Part shown: positions 59,156 through 64,000 of the stretch, piece by piece
Position numbering within the stretch: the stretch's first letter is position 1
How the letters are laid out: every line of letters begins with the position of its first letter
Assembly (NCBI GenBank): GCA_032716605.1
Contig: CM064560.1
Span: forward strand, 18,149,441-18,213,440
Source of the DNA: Paralithodes platypus
Taxonomy: Eukaryota > Arthropoda > Malacostraca > Decapoda > Lithodidae
Length of the DNA stretch: 64,000 nt
Reading direction: 5' to 3'
The notes under the pieces: generated by a model
What the model saw: only the letters and a program-made list of their open reading frames with translations
Told to the model about the DNA's origin: nothing
Database searches by the model: none
Translations under genes and position numbers: made by a program

Positions 59156-59160
59156 CTGTA

Positions 59161-59587
59161 CAAATGAAAACAAAAAATATATATTAATATAACTCAGAAA
59201 ATATTGGAAATTACACTGTATTGTCAGTATTACGCTGTTAGCATTTTATCATAATATCCATTCATGATACAGGTACTTTCAATAATCAAAACGAAAAAAA
59301 TAGTAAATCGTGATTTGACCAGAAGTGTGGGATCTTTATTTTCTTTTTGTCTTCTAAAATGTCACAAACGGATAGTAATTTATCCAATGGTAGGCTACCT
59401 AAATCGTAAATATTGTTTATGATGTGTATCTGACTAAATCAATCTATAACAACAATAAATCATAGGGATATATACAATATATACACACTAGAAGGATTAT
59501 ATACCGGTAATTGTGTGCATTCACGCAAATTATATAGATCTAAAAAATATACTATAATCATCATCCTAATAGATAGAACCAAAATAT
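59161..59587. other. Intron upstream of exon 59013-59155, no gene seen
   Basis: AT-rich, no coding signal. Confidence 0.5.
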
Positions 59588-59861
59588 AGGTTTGATTCCC
59601 GGAGGGAAAAAAGAAAACCTAATATTTAGTAGGGGCCCTGTAATCATTGACGATATGCCTATTAATATAATAGCCTCCATTCAAGCGCCCGCGGTAAATA
59701 TACTTAATAATTGTTATACTATAGCTTTCCATCTCGTGGATTTCTTGTGTGGGGTTCCTTGCCGCTGCTCCCTGAGCCGCCATTCCTTCTTCACTGACAT
59801 ATTAAGATTCACCTCAAGACATCAAGCGAATGGGAAGGGGATGGACGGGAGGGCCCTACAT

Positions 59862-59970
59862 TGTCAATGATTACGGGGCCCCTACTAAATATTAGGTTTT
59901 CTTTCTTCCCTCCGGGAATCAAACCTATAATTTATTAGTGGGCCCTCCATCATTGACGATATGCCTGATA
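59862..59970. repeat. Internal complementary region of DIRS-like element 2
   Basis: TGTCAATGATTACGGGGCCC to TCAAACCTAT is the complement of the right end; TTTATTAGTGGGCCCTCC follows as the complement of a left end. Confidence 0.75.
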
Positions 59971-60505
59971 TCTTAAGACTGGAGGGGGACATTCGTGACA
60001 ATATCAACACACTAACAAATTACCTCAGGTAGAGACAAAGAATCCGTATAACAATTTAAGTCTTTATTGTTTACATACAATGTTTATAAAAATGGAAAAG
60101 GAAGCAGTGCGTTACTTCAAAGAAGATCTGCTTATAGGTGACGGGATTTGCACTCTGCGATCCGTCTTAATATTTGTTTGGGGACATATTCTTATTCCCT
60201 CTCAAAAAGATACAGACCCATAATTCTTTGGATTATATACTGGCCTTAAAACTATTTGTACATTCTATAACTGTTTGTACATAATGTGTATACTATATAG
60301 TTGTACTAAGATAGATATCTTCACAAATAAAATAAAATCTCTTGAGCTGTTGAACCAGCTCGACTATTAAGTATCACATCTTGTGAACTCATCACAATAT
60401 CCGGCAGAGGGCTCTAGGGGTCTTTGAGCTATCTAGCACCCCCCCCCCCCACCCTCCTTTTCACCATTTAAGATTAACACTTAATTAGTAATAGCACATG
60501 GACTA

Positions 60506-61762
60506 CTAGACCCGTTGCCGCAACGCCACACAGGTTAGTTTTGGTTTATCCAGGACCACCGACAGGTATCGCGCCCAGAAAGTATTGTTGGACGCCCACA
60601 GCTTTGTGTTAGCTATGTCGTCCACTGAATAATTTTGCATGAATCTAAGAGAAACAGCCCACTTTCTTATATCATGAGCTCTGCTCACTACGCCGGGATT
60701 ACTTTCCCTGATTACATCTACGAGTAAAGAAGCCAATTTCCGTCTCGTGATGCAATAACCTGTTCGGTTGACCCATAGGAAGCTTGGTTGTTGAGGTTGT
60801 GCTACCCTCATAAACTTAAGTAAAGCTTGTACCGGGCATAACAGATGATGCGTTTGTCCTCTTTTCAGCGCCGGGACAGTAAATTCTGAGAATACATGAT
60901 CACAATGTTCATTCTTTGCAATGAAAGTGGGAGACGGAGCGATTTGTACATGTTCGTTCAGTCTCCCAAACCTGAGGCAGTTGGTTTCGTTGCTCATCGC
61001 TGCCAGCTCAGATACTCTGTTTCCTGTTGCTAAAACCATCAGGAACACAGCCTTCTTTAACCTGTTAAACGCGAAATAGACCTAGGGGCTAGGGTAGTTA
61101 TTTGTGCATTTCTAGCCTTGGATTCTGACAGAATTCGTTATATTTACAATATAGAGCATTATTTGTTTTCGGTATGCTTTTATTTTACATATATGATGTA
61201 CTGTATATATGAACCTTCAAGAGTGCTAAAAATAAGTTGGAAAAGTATTTGGGTGGTGAAAAACGAAGATATTGGCCACCCGGTCATAATCTCAGGCGAG
61301 AGAGAGCCACAGGCAACCCTCCCCTCTCGCTGTCTGTGAGTCAACTGAGGCGAGCGGGCGGTGTCTGGGTGTTATATAACGATCTTTTATGCAACCCACT
61401 TGTGCTACATTATCGCGGGAGAGAAAAATATCCGATAAATTATGAAAATAAGAGGAAAAATAGGTGATAATTGAGGAGGGGCGGGGAGGGGGGTATAAGG
61501 TGGGGAAGGAGGGGAGGGGGGGGGGGGTGAGAAACACATGGATGAGTACTAGAGGGGAATTATCTCACCTAGAGACAAATTCCTTTGTTTTGATAGCCCC
61601 TGGGATGTTTTGGAAGGCTTTTTTTATGGTCCTGCTTCCGTGAGGCCTATCGCGTTCGCTATGGTAAGCCTTCCGTGAGGCCTATCGCGCTTGCCGGGTT
61701 AATACCGAATCAAAATCCGGCGCATGGTTATATTTGCGTGAGTGAAGCAACGACAAGGCTTT
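60506..61762 (-). pseudogene. DIRS-type tyrosine recombinase, split by a MITE
   Basis: Catalytic part 61048-60506: [14 protein letters not shown] (Arg), SRAHDIRKWAVSLRF (His, Arg), TKLWASNN (Trp), WARYLSVVLD (Tyr), so the active site is complete. The TTAA MITE at 61061-61698 cuts the frame. On its far side the same frame goes on upstream (ALSLLHSRKYNHAPDFDSV) until the third element's end at about 61763. No stop interrupts the catalytic frame, unlike the copy at 25.3 kb. Confidence 0.8.
61061..61698. mobile_element. TTAA MITE, copy 2 of the 31133-31763 family
   Basis: Flanked by TTAA (about 61057-61060 and 61699-61702). Ends CCTGTTAAACGCG and CGCGCTTGCCGGG. The two copies align over their length, with small indels. 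It contains a G-rich tract at 61476-61530. Confidence 0.85.
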
Positions 61763-62667
61763 ATTTATTAGTGGCCCCTTCATCATTGACGATGCGCCTT
61801 ACGTAGGTAATGGCCAATCTTTGAACACCAAGCTTGCTGTTCAAACTTCCCGCCCAAGGAGAACTCAAAATACGATTGCCTTACATCGTGAGCGACACGC
61901 TCTTAATAACCACTCACGGACTCGTCCTTATGATGTGGGTCCACTACTAGAAGAAACTAGTAAAATAAATAAATAAAAGTAAAAATTAAACTTGACCTAG
62001 CTTTGCGCTTCCCAGACCTCTGCTCTTGGGTACCGCTCGTCATCCCGCTTACTGCGAGCGTTCCTCCTTATACTCCTTGGGCCCGCATTGATAACACGGG
62101 TATCCCCGACACTCCTGCCAGCACCCATTCGTCACTTTTCTTCATCATATAGCGAGTCCTTGCTCATTTGTCCATGACAGTGCTGAAGTTAGGTTAGATT
62201 ATCGATCAGGTGTAGGCTAAGTGTTAAATACGGGCCCTGGAGACTATTTTTCTGGGTCTAAGCATTAAGTTAATTAAGGAGTGCTCTTGTTGTGATAAGG
62301 CAAGTCACCCTAATGCGTTGTTTTTCTTTATCCTAGCCCACTATTAGTTCACATATTAGTCATGAGGCTTCTTTTAGGGTGAACTGGAGCCTGTTGCTCG
62401 GTCCCTTCAGGGTGTGCAACAAGTATGCTTCGGGGCTAGTACCTTTGGATTTTCTCACTTAGTTGAGGAATCTGGCACGGAGCCATTCTACACAGCAATC
62501 TACAGGTAGCGGGGTCGACGCTGGATCGCAGGTTTGAGCCATTGACGTAATCATTACCAAGGGCTCCCATCTAGTTGGCCTAATTAGGTTGCATATATAG
62601 ATATGGTTAAAGGGTCTTATAACTGATTATTGATTATTTTCATAATATATAACCATGCCATGTATGT

Positions 62668-63005
62668 ACACGTTGTTCATCCCTATATATATACAATGAA
62701 GGGTCACCTTTCCGACGGGATTTTTATGGTTCAGTAGTACTGAACATTAAAACAACAACGTATCTCAGGGTGTTCCGTGGGGTCCGCGCCGGGAAACACT
62801 CAGAACGAGATAAAAAAAAAAAAAAACAACATTCAGACACGTTGTTCATCCCTATATATATACAATGAAGGGTCACCCTTCCGACAGGATTTTTATGGTT
62901 CAGTACTACTGAACATTAAAACAACAAAGTATCTCAGGGTGTTCCGTGGGATCCCCGCCGGGAAACACTCAGAACGAGATAAAAAACATTCAGTATTCAC
63001 CGCCG
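62668..63005. repeat. 169-bp tandem duplication
   Basis: Two copies of a unit starting ACACGTTGTTCATCCCTATA and holding CCGGGAAACACTCAGAACGA; starts at 62668 and 62837. Confidence 0.9.
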
Positions 63006-63629
63006 CGTACGGGTCTACTATGAATTCAAGTTGGGTTATTTAAGGCATATAGTATAACTCCGGCGGGTCCGGCAGACTACTAAAATAAGGAATTAAAATT
63101 TAGAAGGGCAAGGGCGAAGCTCCCCTCATAATCACGTATTCCGCCGCCAATAAAATAACAAACAACAATGTGTTCTTCTGGCCTAAGACAGACAAATTCA
63201 ATATCCCACGACTGACGCAGTTGACAAATGAATTTGATTTGGGTATGTAGTGCCAGCATGTCACTAACAATAATTCGAGTTTCGAAGGATAACGGCGACG
63301 CCCCCCCTCGTAATCACGTTTTATGCCACCCACAATTAACATCTTTTGGTCTTAAAACAGACCATTCCGCCGGCCGATTTAAAAAAAGTGGAGAACCACA
63401 AAATTAATCGCCGCGCAAATCAAGGCAAAGCAATCGCCGCACAAATCACGGCGACGCCGAGACAAAAATCTCACCTTTTTCGGTCTTGTAGCTACCAGTT
63501 CTACTGTTTTGCTTTATCATGGGCGATTTATCCGCCGGATCTAGAATAAAAATAATCCGGGTTAGCGCTCGAAGATCGCCGGGGTTGATTCATGTATCAC
63601 AAGACGAATGAGGTCCGTGTTTTTTGCAC

Positions 63630-64000
63630 TTGGGTAAGAAGTTTATAAATTGGTAGCACATAATAGGCTACACAATACTCAATTACATTTCGGGGAAATG
63701 TTTAACGTAAAGGGAATTAAGATTGTTTAAGAATTATTCAACCTTTATTCTTTTTTACAAATTAGTAGCACATAGGCCTAATAGGCTACACAACACTCGA
63801 TTACATTTCTGGGAAATGTTTAACGTAAAGACAATTAACTTTATTCTTTTTTACAAATTAGTAGCACATAATAGGCTACACAACTCTCAATTACATTTCT
63901 GAGGAATGTTTTAACATAAGGGGAATTAAGATTGTTTAAGTGTTATTCAAACTTTATTCTTTTTTATGTAGAGATATATAAACTGGTAGCACAGAATAGG
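63630..64000. repeat. Tandem repeat, about 120-bp units, continues past the window
   Basis: At least three units with GGTAGCACATAATAGGCTAC, TCAATTACATTTC(G/T)G and CTTTATTCTTTTTTA blocks; spacing varies. Confidence 0.85.

Larger units (their letters stand above)
59588..61762 (-). mobile_element. Second DIRS-like element, interrupted
   Basis: Right end at 59588 (ATAGGTTTGATTCCCGG). The complement of that end recurs at 59862-59930 and is followed by TTTATTAGTGGGCCCTCCAT, the same internal complementary region layout as at 21735-21840. A tyrosine recombinase lies on the minus strand at 60506-61762. At 61763 another DIRS-like end begins, so the left part is displaced beyond the window or lost. 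Confidence 0.75.
61763..64000 (+). mobile_element. Third DIRS-like element, left end, runs off the window
   Basis: Starts TTTATTAGTGGCCCCTTCAT, the form of a DIRS left end read in coding sense, and lies inside the recombinase gene of element 2. The following 2.2 kb hold CGCCGG-type motifs (CGCGCCGGGAAAC, CCCCGCCGGGAAAC, CCGGCGGGTCCGG, TCCGCCGGATC) as in the 27-32 kb array, which supports family membership. No long ORF is recognised. Confidence 0.65.

Noticed and set aside
51500..59036. CRISPR-like array of regular repeats
   Set aside because: No unique spacers; it is a head-to-tail 50-bp minisatellite in an animal intron.

Overview
This is a 64 kb piece of an animal nuclear genome. It has spliced exons with GT-AG borders, long AT-rich introns, dense simple repeats and layer on layer of nested transposable elements. 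The mix (BEL/Pao, DIRS-like, CR1-like and other LINEs, a possible Penelope-like reverse transcriptase, hAT, many TTAA-flanked MITEs, tRNA-derived SINEs) suits an arthropod. I favour a decapod crustacean, but nothing seen here proves the species.

One host gene organises the window. Nine exons on the minus strand (59155 down to 5053) join in consistent phase. They encode the RCC1 beta-propeller and C-terminal coiled coil of a NEK9-like protein kinase. The kinase domain would lie upstream, beyond 64000. Nearly everything else sits inside its introns, which run from about 0.9 to 14 kb.

Layout. 1-5050: region past the last recognised exon, with a rearranged TE gene, SINEs, a LINE fragment and a MITE. 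5053-5377: coiled-coil exon. 5.4-17.1 kb: intron with CR1 and (AAC)n element fragments, a coiled-coil ORF, a Penelope-like RT, three MITEs, a 32-bp minisatellite and a LINE tail. 17.1-19.5 kb: three exons. 20.3-33.4 kb: a Tigger-like MITE, then a 12.4 kb DIRS-like element that contains a LINE, a SINE, a tyrosine recombinase pseudogene and a 6 kb CGCCGG-rich repeat block. 33.6-37.1 kb: three exons, with partial copies of one exon border between them. 37.65-45.28 kb: a BEL/Pao retrotransposon with two 791-bp LTRs and an extra SGNH-hydrolase ORF in front of gag. 45.8-49.05 kb: a hAT-ended element. 49.7-49.95 kb: exon. 50.0-59.0 kb: a LINE copy and a 50-bp minisatellite split by a CR1-like LINE, itself hit by three later insertions. 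59.0-59.16 kb: exon. 59.6-64 kb: a second DIRS-like element cut by a MITE and by a third DIRS-like element.

The points most worth a second look are these. The SGNH hydrolase lies inside a BEL element. The intronic minisatellite repeats the 5' splice site of its neighbouring exon about 31 times. The DIRS-like elements have a complete internal complementary region but no visible reverse transcriptase, and carry a long CGCCGG-rich array. Splice borders, repeat ends and target duplications were read by eye; family names rest on motif recognition, with no database search.
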